Notes: generated from the letters alone by a model not told the origin. A stretch of DNA of 64,000 bases from Dendrophyllia cribrosa (GCA_024195265.1 JAJLRJ010000002.1:21911070-21975069); one strand, 5' to 3'; positions 31,601 to 37,151 are shown, numbered from the stretch's first letter. A program made the numbers and translations.

Positions 31601-32822
31601 TTAAATAAAAGCTCCCAGCATTTAATCAAGAAAATATGGTAGTCAAGGAGTTTTTATCCCTTAGATCAATAAACAAGACCTTATTGGAAACACTGCACTG
31701 CATATTGCTTGTGAACATGAACAGGTAAGATGCAACTATAAATATTGTTATATAAACTAGCTGAAGTTTTCCTCAATGCAACCCAAGCATTCATTGGTTG
31801 ATTCATGGTCACATGACATCTAAGAAACAAACTGTTTCCCGCCAAACGTTCATGAGCGGGCAACATTTGTAAAAGTGGGCAACATTTTCGCTAATGCCCG
31901 CTACGCGCACGTGATCATACCGTGACAAAAGGTGGCATGGTTATGATGCGATGTTTACCTCGAGTGTTTGGCACGTTTTTCAAATTGTGTTGTGTTGTGT
32001 TTTTATGTTGCTATATAACAAATCACTTAATGACTGATCCCTCGGGAAAGAGGGAATTTTGTTTCCCTCAAATCTCGGGAAACATCAAGATTCTCGGGGA
32101 AACAAAAGTCACTGTTTACTTTGGGACCAGTCATTAAGTGTTAATTGTTATTGATAATAATATATTAAATCAATAAATTAATTAATAAAGTACAAGGACA
32201 ACCATTATTGTTGTCATATTGGGCTTGTCTACAGAAGCATCTTGCCATGGGTCACCCAAGTACATAATAAGAATGGTGATATATTTGAGTTTGTATGAGG
32301 ATTTAACAAAATACATTCATTCTAAGAGCATGGAAAAGAAAAACTGTATCAGATTAAAGTGCCTCACTTTGAGTTCTTGGTGTATTCAATGCTGTTTTGT
32401 CTGACAATGATGCTTGTTCGTCAGTGTTGTTTAATACTGAACAGTCGAGGTTGCACCATAATTGGAAAGGTTGTCCAGTTGTACTTCAAGCTAGTGCTTA
32501 ATGCAATCACAGTTTGCACGAGACTTTTTGACTTTTAAAAAAAATTGAGACATGGAGAGCTACTCAAGAAACGAGACTGTGAGACCCATGAAACTCTAAC
32601 AAAATGTTGCGAGACCATTCATTACCCCTGCAATTTGTACACACAAAAAGTGTGATTTTTTTACATTGTTTGGTTTGTTTTGTTGTTTTGTTGTTTTCAA
32701 AGGGAGAAATGAAAACCTTCCTTGTGGACCAAGGAGCAGATACAACAGTTGTTAACTCAGGTACTGTTACAAACATCATGGAGTTTCTTGGCAGTAAAAT
32801 CTCCACCTTAAACAATCGATGA
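2028..32822 (+). CDS. Myristoylated UshA/5'-nucleotidase-like metallophosphatase with ankyrin repeats
   Basis: Twenty-two exons join in frame: 2028-2388, 6996-7082, 7808-7947, 8350-8475, 12609-12731, 13024-13192, 13315-13410, 13800-13912, 14417-14471, 14723-14793, 15457-15558, 16438-16515, 17135-17250, 23648-23744, 24061-24165, 27137-27607, 27998-28069, 28481-28576, 29149-29211, 30430-30504, 31665-31724, 32703-32822 (931 residues). Metal-site motifs of the calcineurin-like fold are visible: NDVY, SGD, GNHDFDFG, LTH and GGHDHD. A 5'-nucleotidase C-terminal domain follows (TNLGN, NSGTLRSD). After an acidic, low-complexity linker (about 580-770) come ankyrin-like repeats to the C terminus. The start gives MGCGSS, a myristoylation/palmitoylation signal. 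The family hydrolyses phosphate esters of nucleotides or sugar nucleotides; the substrate here is unknown. The first conserved motif has Tyr where many relatives have His. Confidence 0.88.
2904..3055. mobile_element. Foldback MITE
   Basis: Arms of about 38 bp with the core AAATTTACACCGGTTTTCC are reverse complements across a GC-rich centre containing GACTCACTCGG...CGTGAGTC. Non-coding; in intron 1 of the phosphatase-ankyrin gene. The rest of this intron outside the named elements shows no exon-like sequence. Confidence 0.8.
3811..4041. mobile_element. TTAA-flanked MITE
   Basis: Inverted repeats AGGGGCAGTATCACGAGGT and its complement are bounded by TTAA (3811-3814 and 4038-4041). This is the pattern of piggyBac- or Kolobok-type elements. 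The 223-bp interior has no credible protein. Confidence 0.78.
4338..4371 (-). ncRNA. Hammerhead ribozyme-like motif, left arm of Penelope-like element
   Basis: On the minus strand: CTGAAGA core, stem II ACT/AAT-type around AGCAGTAAGC, GAAA and GTC at the cleavage position. The stem I flanks (ATGGC/GGGAT) pair poorly, so this copy is probably degenerate. Confidence 0.55.
5690..5733 (+). ncRNA. Hammerhead ribozyme motif, 3' end of Penelope-like element
   Basis: Stem I ATCGC/GCGAT is perfect. The core reads CTGAAGA, stem II ACT/AGT with a ten-base loop, GAAA, then C-GTC. Stem III is minimal with no loop, as described for ribozymes of Penelope-like elements, which may act as dimers. The predicted cut is after C5728. 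Confidence 0.72.
6193..6331. mobile_element. Palindromic MITE, ATATGTTGT family, copy 1
   Basis: A near-perfect foldback with arms containing ATATGTTGTAGTTCAATTTT and TCCTTGGTTCAATTTT. Two closer relatives sit at 34900-35036 and 60002-60139. TA-rich ends suggest a TA target, as for Tc1/mariner-type MITEs. Confidence 0.82.
6996..7082 (+). CDS. Phosphatase-ankyrin gene, exon 2
   Basis: This exon encodes the segment ending in GNHDF, the central metal-binding motif. Using the acceptor at 6994-6995 restores the family-like reading LNPSTMSSVTGGKQM across the junction. The donor is GTAAGT. Confidence 0.88.
7808..7947 (+). CDS. Phosphatase-ankyrin gene, exon 3
   Basis: Completes GNHDFDFGVDEL and continues with CPWLLSNV, as in UshA-type enzymes. 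The donor GTTGGT is weak, but exon 4 joins in phase and keeps the family pattern GGRK-IGFMGL. Confidence 0.85.
8350..8475 (+). CDS. Phosphatase-ankyrin gene, exon 4
   Basis: Encodes IGFMGLVEEEW and the following helix region of the metallophosphatase domain. The exon is phase 0 at both ends with donor GTGAGA. Confidence 0.87.
8634..9311. mobile_element. TTAA-flanked non-autonomous transposon
   Basis: TTAA (8634-8637 and 9308-9311) bounds inverted termini GGACGTTCGTG and CGCGAACGTCC. The 670-bp interior contains near-repeats of a GGGGGTCACCGACT motif and no credible protein. Confidence 0.68.
9554..10404 (-). mobile_element. hAT-like fragment with TTF-type zinc finger
   Basis: Short inverted termini CAGGGTTGGAAA (left) and TCCAACCCTG (right) bound 851 bp. 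Minus-strand codons 9620-10009 encode a TTF-type zinc finger as in ZNF862-like/hAT transposon proteins: FSLNWQVGRPWLQ, GMTCMWCTEHRK and FIDGCTSFK. No transposase catalytic part remains. No convincing 8-bp target duplication was found. Confidence 0.65.
9620..10009 (-). pseudogene. TTF-type zinc-finger exon of a transposon-derived gene
   Basis: The 129-codon frame contains the Cys-x2-Cys and conserved W/GRPW pattern of TTF zinc fingers. In this family the finger is the N-terminal DNA-binding part of a hAT-type transposase. The rest of that protein is absent here, so it is taken as a relic. Confidence 0.6.
10600..12060 (-). mobile_element. Degraded Ty3/Gypsy pol relic
   Basis: Minus-strand 11817-12011 retains reverse-transcriptase sequence (VRTKDGSTQFCVDFHKLNNA). 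Around 10980-11110 is an integrase C-terminal segment (WEDIPYQVSKRV, GGLTVYVVQQEGTGKKHIL). Frames are broken and the middle is lost. Downstream, codons at 10640-10810 form a degenerate repeat of about 15 residues (PLAE/PTEG-x8-PE-IH/IY). Confidence 0.65.
12140..12390. repeat. Dispersed repeat with GCAACTTG/CAAGTTGC motifs
   Basis: The motif CAAGTTGCA and its complement occur at least six times in 250 bp, in both orientations (for example AAGACAAGTTGCA). This looks like a decayed palindromic element. No coding support. Confidence 0.5.
12609..12731 (+). CDS. Phosphatase-ankyrin gene, exon 5
   Basis: Carries the two C-terminal metal-site motifs, VALTHMRGPND and LGGHDHDYF. It lies after a 4.1-kb intron filled with transposon relics. 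Confidence 0.88.
13024..13192 (+). CDS. Phosphatase-ankyrin gene, exon 6
   Basis: Encodes the end of the metallophosphatase domain (INGVQVIKSGTDFREL), typical of the strand that closes the active-site region. It ends in phase 1 at GTGAGT. Confidence 0.87.
13315..13410 (+). CDS. Phosphatase-ankyrin gene, exon 7
   Basis: Encodes the inter-domain helix and the start of the 5'-nucleotidase C-terminal domain, ending in KETNLG. The intron that follows contains the ACTCGAG-type hairpin repeat. Confidence 0.87.
13466..13625. repeat. ACTCGAG heptamer hairpin repeat
   Basis: About 160 bp are built from variants of a seven-base unit. The left half reads ACTCGAG/ACTCGAT, the right half TCTCGAG, meeting at a centre CGAAGCGTTCG. 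The array is therefore a giant imperfect palindrome. A possible transposon end, CCGCTCAAAAGTAAGTTGAC, precedes it, but no matching right end was found. Lies in intron 7 of the phosphatase-ankyrin gene. Confidence 0.85.
13800..13912 (+). CDS. Phosphatase-ankyrin gene, exon 8
   Basis: Encodes NFVTDIIQN and ILNSGTLRSD, the substrate-recognition core of the 5'-nucleotidase C-terminal domain (compare N-G/S-G-x-x-R in relatives). Confidence 0.88.
14417..14471 (+). CDS. Phosphatase-ankyrin gene, exon 9
   Basis: A 55-bp exon coding DLSAILPMPDVLVVLQLTG, the strand-loop after the NSGTLR motif. Enters in phase 0 and ends in phase 1 at GTATGA. Confidence 0.85.
14723..14793 (+). CDS. Phosphatase-ankyrin gene, exon 10
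   Basis: Encodes GDQILQALENGVSQWP and GRFPQ, a conserved helix-turn of the 5'-nucleotidase C-terminal domain. Donor GTGTGT. Confidence 0.86.
14934..15330. mobile_element. Non-autonomous DNA transposon, TTACA duplication
   Basis: Termini CAGTGTTCTCC and GGAGAACACTG bound 397 bp. A 5-bp duplication TTACA flanks it (14929-14933 and 15331-15335). It contains the short perfect palindrome at 15193-15235. Confidence 0.75.
15193..15235. repeat. 43-bp perfect palindrome
   Basis: CAACAAAGTGTTTATTCTAA is followed after three bases by its exact complement; the centre is TTA-rich. This is an AT-rich hairpin inside the 14934-15330 element. Confidence 0.9.
15457..15558 (+). CDS. Phosphatase-ankyrin gene, exon 11
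   Basis: Encodes VAGMSFSFNPQQDPGSRI, which matches the usual G-x-x-F-x-F-D/N-P segment of 5'-nucleotidases. Confidence 0.86.
15673..15856. repeat. Dispersed repeat, copy 1
   Basis: About 185 bp beginning AACTAGCAGTAATCA match 42098-42283 in the same orientation with moderate divergence. Inner segments GCGTTCGAAGGAA and TTCTTCGAACGC are partly inverted, suggesting a MITE. Confidence 0.75.
16033..16282 (-). mobile_element. tRNA-derived SINE, minus-strand copy
   Basis: Reverse-complement sequence begins GGGGAGCAGGGATGGTGCAG, with an A-box-like TGGTGCAGTGG and a decayed B box. It shares its body with the SINE at 37152-37425 and ends in a TTATTTATTT tail. Confidence 0.72.
16438..16515 (+). CDS. 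Phosphatase-ankyrin gene, exon 12
   Basis: Encodes NYKVCTKSYLAKGKDGYQVF, the strand and GKDGY-F turn near the end of the 5'-nucleotidase C-terminal domain. Confidence 0.86.
16676..16699. repeat. Poly-G tract
   Basis: About 24 consecutive G residues follow a T run, in intron 12 of the phosphatase-ankyrin gene. Confidence 0.9.
17135..17250 (+). CDS. Phosphatase-ankyrin gene, exon 13
   Basis: Encodes VDEEDGSILSTIVRNHF and a basic, Ser-rich tail. It ends in phase 2 (AT), completed to ATG by exon 14 after a 6.4-kb intron that holds a Gypsy relic and a Penelope-like element. Confidence 0.84.
17698..18015 (-). pseudogene. Gypsy integrase N-terminal fragment
   Basis: Codons include the zinc-binding pattern HCGHQG...CETCREF (His-x3-His-xn-Cys-x2-Cys) and HVFWPRMNEEL, characteristic of retroviral-type integrases. 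The linker to RNase H continues toward 18150; the catalytic core after 17698 is broken. Confidence 0.78.
18262..18310 (-). ncRNA. Hammerhead-like motif of Penelope-like element (C4 variant)
   Basis: On the minus strand: GATTC-GCT, core CCGACGA, stem II GGGC/GCTC, GAAA, C-GTC, then a 3' flank ending GAATC. Stem I GATTC/GAATC can pair around an internal loop. The core has C instead of U at position 4, so activity is doubtful. Confidence 0.5.
18401..19756 (-). pseudogene. Penelope-type reverse transcriptase-GIY-YIG nuclease, 5'-truncated
   Basis: An open frame of 451 codons begins inside the RT palm (MDITSLYTVIPNDEG). RT motifs are GVAMGTKMGPSYANLFVG and YIDD, followed by FLDI and the VHYKPTDSHSY motif. 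A GIY-YIG domain follows (VIYCITC, KKIYIGETGRRLGDRFREHL). The upstream fingers and any N-terminal region are missing, so it is a fragment although the frame is open. A near-identical partial copy lies at 24727-25614. Confidence 0.85.
19786..20490 (-). pseudogene. Gypsy gag fragment
   Basis: Frames from 20490 encode a coelenterate-type Gypsy gag: PKPLEVDRDRADNWKIWKQR, LLHSIGIEAMRIFEGL and NQESGESINECV. A run of eight or more valines corresponds to an AAC-type microsatellite (about 20127-20150). Reading frame changes near 20030 show a frameshift before RYAVLEKPQ. Confidence 0.75.
21045..21515 (-). repeat. 138-bp tandem duplication in an open frame
   Basis: A segment of 138 bp (about 21091-21228) is repeated directly at 21229-21366. 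The period is divisible by three and the minus-strand frame stays open for 156 codons, repeating LFLQVHQNGAHCLQIDQSG. No protein family is recognised, and it lies within an intron of the host gene. It may be transposon-derived. Confidence 0.6.
21652..22039. mobile_element. 388-bp MITE with TATA-like termini
   Basis: Inverted termini TTAAACACGGACCTGCGCTA and the matching right end agree at about 26 of 28 positions. Each terminus contains CTATAAAAGG, a TATA-box-like string. Inside is AAGATGGCTG followed by a 16-codon frame (MADTESNTEEDRCPKK). Confidence 0.78.
22921..23143. mobile_element. Foldback element
   Basis: Arms share AAAAATGCCTGCTTGCCAAAA and its complement, with flanking sequence (TTTGATGA...) also inverted. 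The interior is about 95 bp. Confidence 0.75.
23648..23744 (+). CDS. Phosphatase-ankyrin gene, exon 14
   Basis: Encodes an Arg/Ser-rich segment (RHRSSLIDDGSRRSSQEFF) after the phosphatase domains; possible phosphorylation region. The donor GTTGGC is weak, but the phase agrees with exon 15. Confidence 0.72.
23874..24044. mobile_element. Foldback MITE beside exon 15
   Basis: Long arms (AGCCCATTTCCAAGTTGCTC and its complement, continuing through CTTAGCC) fold over a short AT-rich centre. The right arm ends 16 bp before exon 15 of the phosphatase-ankyrin gene. Confidence 0.85.
24061..24165 (+). CDS. Phosphatase-ankyrin gene, exon 15
   Basis: Encodes VEGRIINIADSKSEEE and an acidic stretch. The 3' end is either 24165 (donor GTATAG) or 24162 (GTGGTA); both keep phase 0. 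The 5' flank is the right arm of a foldback at 23874-24044, so this acceptor lies 16 bp from transposon-derived sequence. Confidence 0.75.
24588..24636 (-). ncRNA. Hammerhead-like motif, left arm (C4 variant)
   Basis: Same architecture as the 18262-18310 motif, with stem I GCT/AGC and GATTC/GAATC both intact. Core CCGACGA has C at position 4. Confidence 0.5.
24727..25614 (-). pseudogene. Penelope-type RT C-terminus plus GIY-YIG nuclease, truncated
   Basis: The 295-codon open frame starts at MHYKPTDSHSY, after the catalytic palm, and ends with a full GIY-YIG domain (KKIYIGETGRRLGDRFREHL) and the same C terminus as the 18401 copy. The palm with YIDD is absent, so it cannot be an active polymerase. 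Confidence 0.85.
25765..26208 (+). pseudogene. Inverted partial copy: GIY-YIG nuclease only
   Basis: The plus-strand frame covers the Cys-rich segment and the GIY-YIG domain (YIGETGRRLGDRFREHL) in opposite orientation to its partner. It begins at the head-to-head junction near 25741, which reads through a deleted stretch. Confidence 0.8.
26254..26302 (+). ncRNA. Hammerhead-like motif, right arm (C4 variant)
   Basis: Plus-strand GATTC-GCT, CCGACGA, GGGC/GCTC, GAAA, C-GTC, AGC-TATTT-GAATC. Eight stem I pairs surround a five-base bulge. Same C4 substitution as the other two copies. Confidence 0.55.
27137..27607 (+). CDS. Phosphatase-ankyrin gene, exon 16 (acidic linker)
   Basis: A 157-codon exon of low complexity, rich in Glu, Asp, Lys, Asn and Gln, with repeated short segments around ETxDxQxK. 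Predicted disordered. It joins the enzyme part to the ankyrin part. Strong donor GTAAGT. Confidence 0.85.
27998..28069 (+). CDS. Phosphatase-ankyrin gene, exon 17
   Basis: Encodes GPDLATDDEYWDLWEAVKVD, whose WEAVKxDNxDVV pattern starts the ankyrin block. Confidence 0.82.
28119..28300. mobile_element. Foldback MITE
   Basis: Termini TTATATAAACACCAATGAAA and the complementary right end bound a 182-bp element. Interior has an ACACGTGA repeat pair. Non-coding. Confidence 0.75.
28306..28378. repeat. Short inverted repeat, ATTACATGGCCGC
   Basis: ATTACATGGCCGC and GCGGCCATGTAAT lie at the two ends of a 73-bp segment directly after the preceding MITE; further complementarity (GAAGATA/TATCTTC) extends inward. 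Confidence 0.75.
28481..28576 (+). CDS. Phosphatase-ankyrin gene, exon 18
   Basis: Encodes an ankyrin-like repeat with NKTILHLGAERN (compare T-x-L-H-x-A). Phase 0 at both ends; the donor is GTACTG. Confidence 0.8.
28668..28707. repeat. Poly-G tract
   Basis: About 35 G residues interrupted by two T residues, in intron 18 of the phosphatase-ankyrin gene. Confidence 0.9.
29149..29211 (+). CDS. Phosphatase-ankyrin gene, exon 19
   Basis: A 21-codon exon coding VVTYLLIEGKLDPNIKDEIL, the second half of an ankyrin repeat. A near-identical 43-bp copy of part of it lies in the next intron at 29382-29424. Confidence 0.82.
29382..29424 (+). pseudogene. Partial duplicate of exon 19
   Basis: Forty-three bases match exon 19 positions 29150-29192 with two differences and could encode VTYLLIEGKLDPN. 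Splice sites and the rest of the exon are absent. It follows GGGCGTAGCCAGGGG, a transposon-end-like sequence, so capture by a mobile element is possible. Confidence 0.75.
29425..30429. other. Intron 19, no recognised gene
   Basis: A minus-strand frame (29586-29945) is open for 119 codons but matches no family I recognise and has no repeat or intron support. I see nothing else in this stretch. Confidence 0.5.
30430..30504 (+). CDS. Phosphatase-ankyrin gene, exon 20
   Basis: Encodes GVPLHGAAEYGSVDAAKVLL and EHGAE, a clear ankyrin repeat. Confidence 0.87.
30567..31023. mobile_element. Non-autonomous transposon, CAGACCTTCCAAC termini
   Basis: CAGACCTTCCAAC and GTTGGAAGGTCTG bound 457 bp. Flanks CACTGTG and CACTGGG agree at six of seven bases, a possible target duplication. 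Intron 20. Confidence 0.68.
31665..31724 (+). CDS. Phosphatase-ankyrin gene, exon 21
   Basis: Encodes INKQDLIGNTALHIACEHEQ, a consensus ankyrin first half (G-N-T-A-L-H-I-A). Donor GTAAGA. Confidence 0.87.
32024..32140. mobile_element. Small foldback MITE
   Basis: CACTTAATGACTGATCCC and GGGACCAGTCATTAAGTG are inverted ends of a 117-bp element rich in TCTCGGGAA-type internal palindromes. Confidence 0.75.
32703..32822 (+). CDS. Phosphatase-ankyrin gene, exon 22 (terminal or penultimate)
   Basis: Encodes the last ankyrin half (FLVDQGADTTVVNS). Read straight through, it ends at TGA 32820-32822. A possible donor, GTACTG at 32761, would splice in phase 1 to 35129-35151 and replace the C terminus. 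Confidence 0.78.
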   Translation, partial: GEMKTFLVDQGADTTVVNSGTVTNIMEFLGSKISTLNNR

Positions 32823-33523
32823 TAACAGTATCTGTTGTTACTTAAGGGATTACCATAAATTAAAAAAATTAAAGAAATTGCCACTGAGAGCACACAATAG
32901 TTTTGAGTACTCTTGAAGGCTAAAGGTAAACTAAGGCTGTCCTAAAAGCTTATAAAGATTCAACATGATTTGAACACTGCAGGTGTAATGGTGCCTCTCC
33001 ATGGATATTTCTGGCAAAATCAAAGTTGCGACGATCAGTATTTGATAAAACAATGATCCCGGGTTCTGCAGCTACAACCACCACCAAGCCATAAAAATGT
33101 GGTAGTTAATTAATGGAGTGGTGTTAATAATGGGGTTGGTAAAGAAAAATTCACATAATTTATGAACCACAGGTGGCCTTCGACCAGAGCTTTTAACTGC
33201 ACTTTCTTAAGGTGTCTCTGTTGTTATTTTGTGTGCACTGATCTACGACAAGCTATAAGTCATAACTTTTTTGGCTATAAAACTTTGTGAAAACTTACAG
33301 CTATTATTTAACAAAAATATGATAGAATTCGATTTAACTGGGACAAAATATAAATTTTTAGTGATAATTGACCTTAAGTGAACCCCACATTTTGAACAAA
33401 ATCACACCCAGTGAAAAATGTTGCCATTATATTTGTGTAAAATTTCTGGAATCGACTTATATTGACTTAATTCGTACCCTTACCAAATTTCAGCAAAATC
33501 AGTGGAGCAGAAGTGCTGAAGTA

Positions 33524-34326
33524 TTAAGGTGGCTGAACACAGTTTGCGCGCGCTCTTCAATTTCAGCTGCTTACGTGAGTCAGCGCGCGCAAAGTTTTGA
33601 GAAAAACAAACGTGGCGCCTATTCAGCGATCATTTTATTTTGCTCAGCGTGGATCGCGAAAGTGTTGTTTTTCGCCTTAAAATGAAACAATTTGTTGTTT
33701 GTAAAAATGTTTGTTGAATCAATAGATAATATATAGAACCACTGAAGAAATACACTGCCTTTTTGGTCGTTTTTGTCTTTGGATCGAGAACCCAGTCAAA
33801 TGCAACGCATGCGCAGTTGACCAAAAAATTGTGACTGGATGTTTTAGCGACTTTCCTCGGAAACGTGCTGATTTCTACGGAACCACTCATTAGAATTTCA
33901 CGAAATTTGGCACAATAATAGTTCCGAATATGCCGAACTCAACTGCCACCAAAAATTTGAAATCTAACAGAGGAGATTTTTACAAAACGCAAACATATTA
34001 AACAACAAATTACGGAAGATCCCTCTGTCAAAATTACATGAGACTAGTGTTAACATGCGAATATTTTTACGAGTTTACTAGAGACAAATGATGGACAAAA
34101 TCTAATGACTAGATTTTCTGAAAATAAACGAAACCAAATATTGCAGGCTGATTTCCAATCCACCGTGTTGCCATGGCAACACCCTAAAAGCTCAACAAAA
34201 ATATCAAAATATAAAGCTTGTTGCTTAATCTTATGCCTCGCCAATTTTGGACGCCCAGTCGTAAGTGGTTTTAAAATGACAATGAATGATGCATAGGTAC
34301 AGTAAAACTGTGTTCAGCCACCTTAA
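33524..34326. mobile_element. TTAA-flanked non-autonomous transposon
   Basis: TTAA (33524-33527 and 34323-34326) borders GGTGGCTGAACACAGTTT and its complement. The 795-bp interior holds no recognised protein. It lies between the two alternative last exons of the phosphatase-ankyrin gene. Confidence 0.8.
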
Positions 34327-34504
34327 GGCCATCAAAATTAAAATTGGAGATTAGTTGTTGGGATTATAAGGTACTCTGTGTCTGAGCTCAGGCGAAGCTG
34401 ACAAGCAGTTTTGTTTATAAATACGAAATGAGCAAGTGTGGAATTTATGAAGGGGGCGTACATGATATGCCTGACAAGTAACCCATGAGGAGGGTAAATA
34501 ACAA

Positions 34505-34720
34505 TAGAGCCACCTTAAACTAGCAGTATTGCTACTCCCCGTGGATGGGATGCTAGTCCATTGCAGAGTTACCCAAAGCAGTTTGTTGCTGGTACCCATT
34601 TATACACCTGGGTGGAGAGAGACAATGTGGAGTAAAGTTTCTTGTCTAAGGAAACAACACAACGGCCGAGACCAGGCCTCGAACCAAGTGCGACATGCTA
34701 ACTACTACACCACCGCACCG
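34505..34720 (-). mobile_element. tRNA-derived SINE, second family, minus-strand copy
   Basis: The reverse complement reads CGGTGGTGTAGTAGTTAGCA with B box GGTTCGAGGCC, then GGTCTCGGCCGTTGTGTTG and ATGGACTAGCATCCCATCCA. The same body, split by a Gypsy element, lies at 53646-58545. Confidence 0.8.
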
Positions 34721-34899
34721 CCAACAGGGTTGGGTCAAATTAAAGTACAGGCTCCTTTGACATCAACTTGCTGCAAAACACTGTTAGTTGAACCATACCA
34801 ATCAGAAAGGAAAATTCAAATCAATTAAAAATATTAATAACAAAATTTGCAATCAAAAATGTTTAATTTTTTGGCAAACTGTTAAGTGCTTTTGTCACG

Positions 34900-35036
34900 T
34901 ATATGTTGTGGTGCAATTTTGTCCTTGGTGCAAATTTTCTTTTCTTTTGTTTTCGGGTATGGAAATGTATGATAATGAGTTTTAAACAAAAAAAAAAAAA
35001 ATTTGCACCAAGGACAAAATTGCACCACAACATATA
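34900..35036. mobile_element. Palindromic MITE, ATATGTTGT family, copy 2
   Basis: Arms ATATGTTGTGGTGCAATTTT and TCCTTGGTGCAAATTT fold over a centre with TATGATAATGAGTTTTAAAC. Very similar to 60002-60139. Confidence 0.88.
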
Positions 35037-35128
35037 TCTCATTTTTCAACAAATGTGATATTGAGGACAGGACTAGCGGTCGCACAGGAAGGTTTGACTG
35101 AAACCATCCTATTTTTTTTCCTTTACAG

Positions 35129-35151
35129 ATGGTGAAGTGCCTGCTGTGTAG
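35129..35151 (+). CDS. Phosphatase-ankyrin gene, alternative last exon
   Basis: A polypyrimidine tract and CTTTACAG precede AT-GGT-GAA-GTG-CCT-GCT-GTG-TAG. Joined to a donor at 32761 it gives ...VVNSDGEVPAV, which continues the ankyrin pattern (N-x-x-G-x-x-P) and ends after 918 residues. Phase matches. Whether it is used is unproven. Confidence 0.55.
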
Positions 35152-35877
35152 GCAGTGATTATTTGCATGAAGTTATTTATTATTGTACTATAAATTCAAA
35201 TGAGGTATTTTAATTACCAGTAGATGAGGTGTATGATTTTAGCTATTTATGTTTTGCAAAGCTTTTATTGCAAGTTGAACAAGGTAATGTATTTTTATCT
35301 AAAACAGATATTTTAATTATTTTTAGAGCACTGTTGTGACATATATCAATCACTTCATTTTTGTATAAAAAAAATATAATTTGGTCTAATCTATTTATAA
35401 AATTACATGCTGTAATAACTAATATATTGTGCATTGATTTTTGTACAAGGTGACATATTTTTCAAGAGATGACTTTTTTAAGAAAAGATGACTTTTTAAG
35501 AAAAGATAATTAATTTATATAGATTAGTCTATTACTTAGTGACTAAATTTGTAGCAAGCATTGACATTAAAAAAAATTGATTCATTGTTTTCAACAAAAA
35601 CATGCATTTCTTAATGAATGACTTATAAATAAGCGACATGAATTTGCACATAGATGATCAGCTGCATCTGAGTTAAATTTTTTGTTTAGGCAAATGAAAT
35701 GCTATTGCAGGTATTTAAAAGAAGGGTGTAGGCAAAATGAAATTCAATCTTCTTTTGACCTGAACTGCCAGAGAAAAACCCTGTCCAGTTTAGTTATTTA
35801 ACATGTGAGATTGCATGTAGATAAAATCCTGTCTTATGATTGAAATCAGTGCTGGATCAATGGGAGGTGTCCACTAC

Positions 35878-35881
35878 CCCA

Positions 35882-35910
<29 letters not shown>
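35878..35910. repeat. Poly-C tract
   Basis: About 30 C residues with few interruptions in intergenic sequence. Confidence 0.9.
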
Positions 35911-35912
<2 letters not shown>

Positions 35913-36259
35913 CCCCTTCAACTGAATGCTACCGAGCTATACTTTCTCATGGTGCTGTTTGTAATTCTTTTCAATTTTGAACTTAAAGGAACTATGTCAT
36001 GGCGATTTTGACATTTTTGGGTCACATCACATCTAACTACCTTAAGTTTGTTAAACACAAAATACATATAGAACACTAAGAGGAAGAATGAATTGATTTT
36101 TCAAACAGGTAATGAACCGCAATCAGAGTTTTAGCAAGTTTTCCAAGACACAAGGTGATAAACTTGAAATAATTGGTCTAATTGTTTCAAGTTTAAACCC
36201 ATTTCCATCCTGGCCACCTGCAGTCAAACACACTTATTTTTACTCTTAGAGCACTAGTA

Positions 36260-36781
36260 CAGTGGAACCTCGATTTAACGAACCTCTATTTAACGAAGTC
36301 CTCGATATAACGAACGATATTCTTTGTCCCGGCCAAAGTTACAGTAAAATGTATGGAATAAAACCTCGATATAACGAACCTCGATATAACGAACATAATC
36401 CGGAAGCCCAAACGTAAAATCTACCTCAATATAACGAATTACAATGTCATTAGCGACAGAAGATAAGTGAAAGTGTCGTTTTTTTTGTAAACAAAAGCTG
36501 CGCGTCTGCTTAAAAGTGAAAATAATTGCTACTGAAAGCCACCATGATTAATGAATTGCATCTCAAAACGCGGCACTTCTGGGTGACGAAAATTGCATTG
36601 AATTGCGTGACAGAAGTCACCTGTGTTACAAATCAGTCATTAGCTATGACCTCGATATAACAAACATTTTGGTCATTTCCCCTCAAGTTCGTTATATTGA
36701 GGTTTTCGATATAACGAACCCTCGATTTAACGAACAAATTTGGCTGGTCCCCAGCGACTTCGTTAAATCGAGGTTCCACTG
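36260..36781. mobile_element. Pogo/Tigger-like MITE
   Basis: Termini CAGTGGAACCTCGATTTAAC and the exact complement, each next to TA (36258-36259, 36782-36783). Subterminal CTCGATATAACGAA repeats occur in both orientations. This terminal sequence is typical of pogo/Tigger-type elements with TA duplication; no transposase remains. Confidence 0.88.
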
Positions 36782-36941
36782 TAGAATAGTTTGAAACAAA
36801 ACCATCGTTTTTGCATTTTCAGATAGAAATATGATTTTGGCTTTTTTACAGTAACACTAAAATTGTGACAGCCCGTTGAAGGTTGCTCCCTAGAGTATTA
36901 ACATAATCATCTACACTAACTTTCATGAGTTACAAAATAAA

Positions 36942-37042
36942 TAGCCTGCTAGCAAGCTTCGGATTTGGGGGAGCGGAGGGCAATCCTTTCCCTCCAACAC
37001 CCCCTCCCCCAAACCCGAGCCCGAGTGCTTGCTCGCAGGCTA
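36942..37042. mobile_element. MITE with 9-bp target duplication, TAGCCTGC family, copy 1
   Basis: Termini TAGCCTGCTAGCAAGC and GCTTGCTCGCAGGCTA bound 101 bp. The 9-bp duplication CAAAATAAA is perfect (36933-36941 and 37043-37051). Nine-base duplications are typical of Mutator-like elements. Confidence 0.85.
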
Positions 37043-37151
37043 CAAAATAAAAGCTTGTAATTTTCTTGTCTTGCAATTTTGGTTCACGATATTTACCAGT
37101 AACTGTTCTTATTTGTTGTATATTATAGTGTTTATGCATTAAATTATTTTA

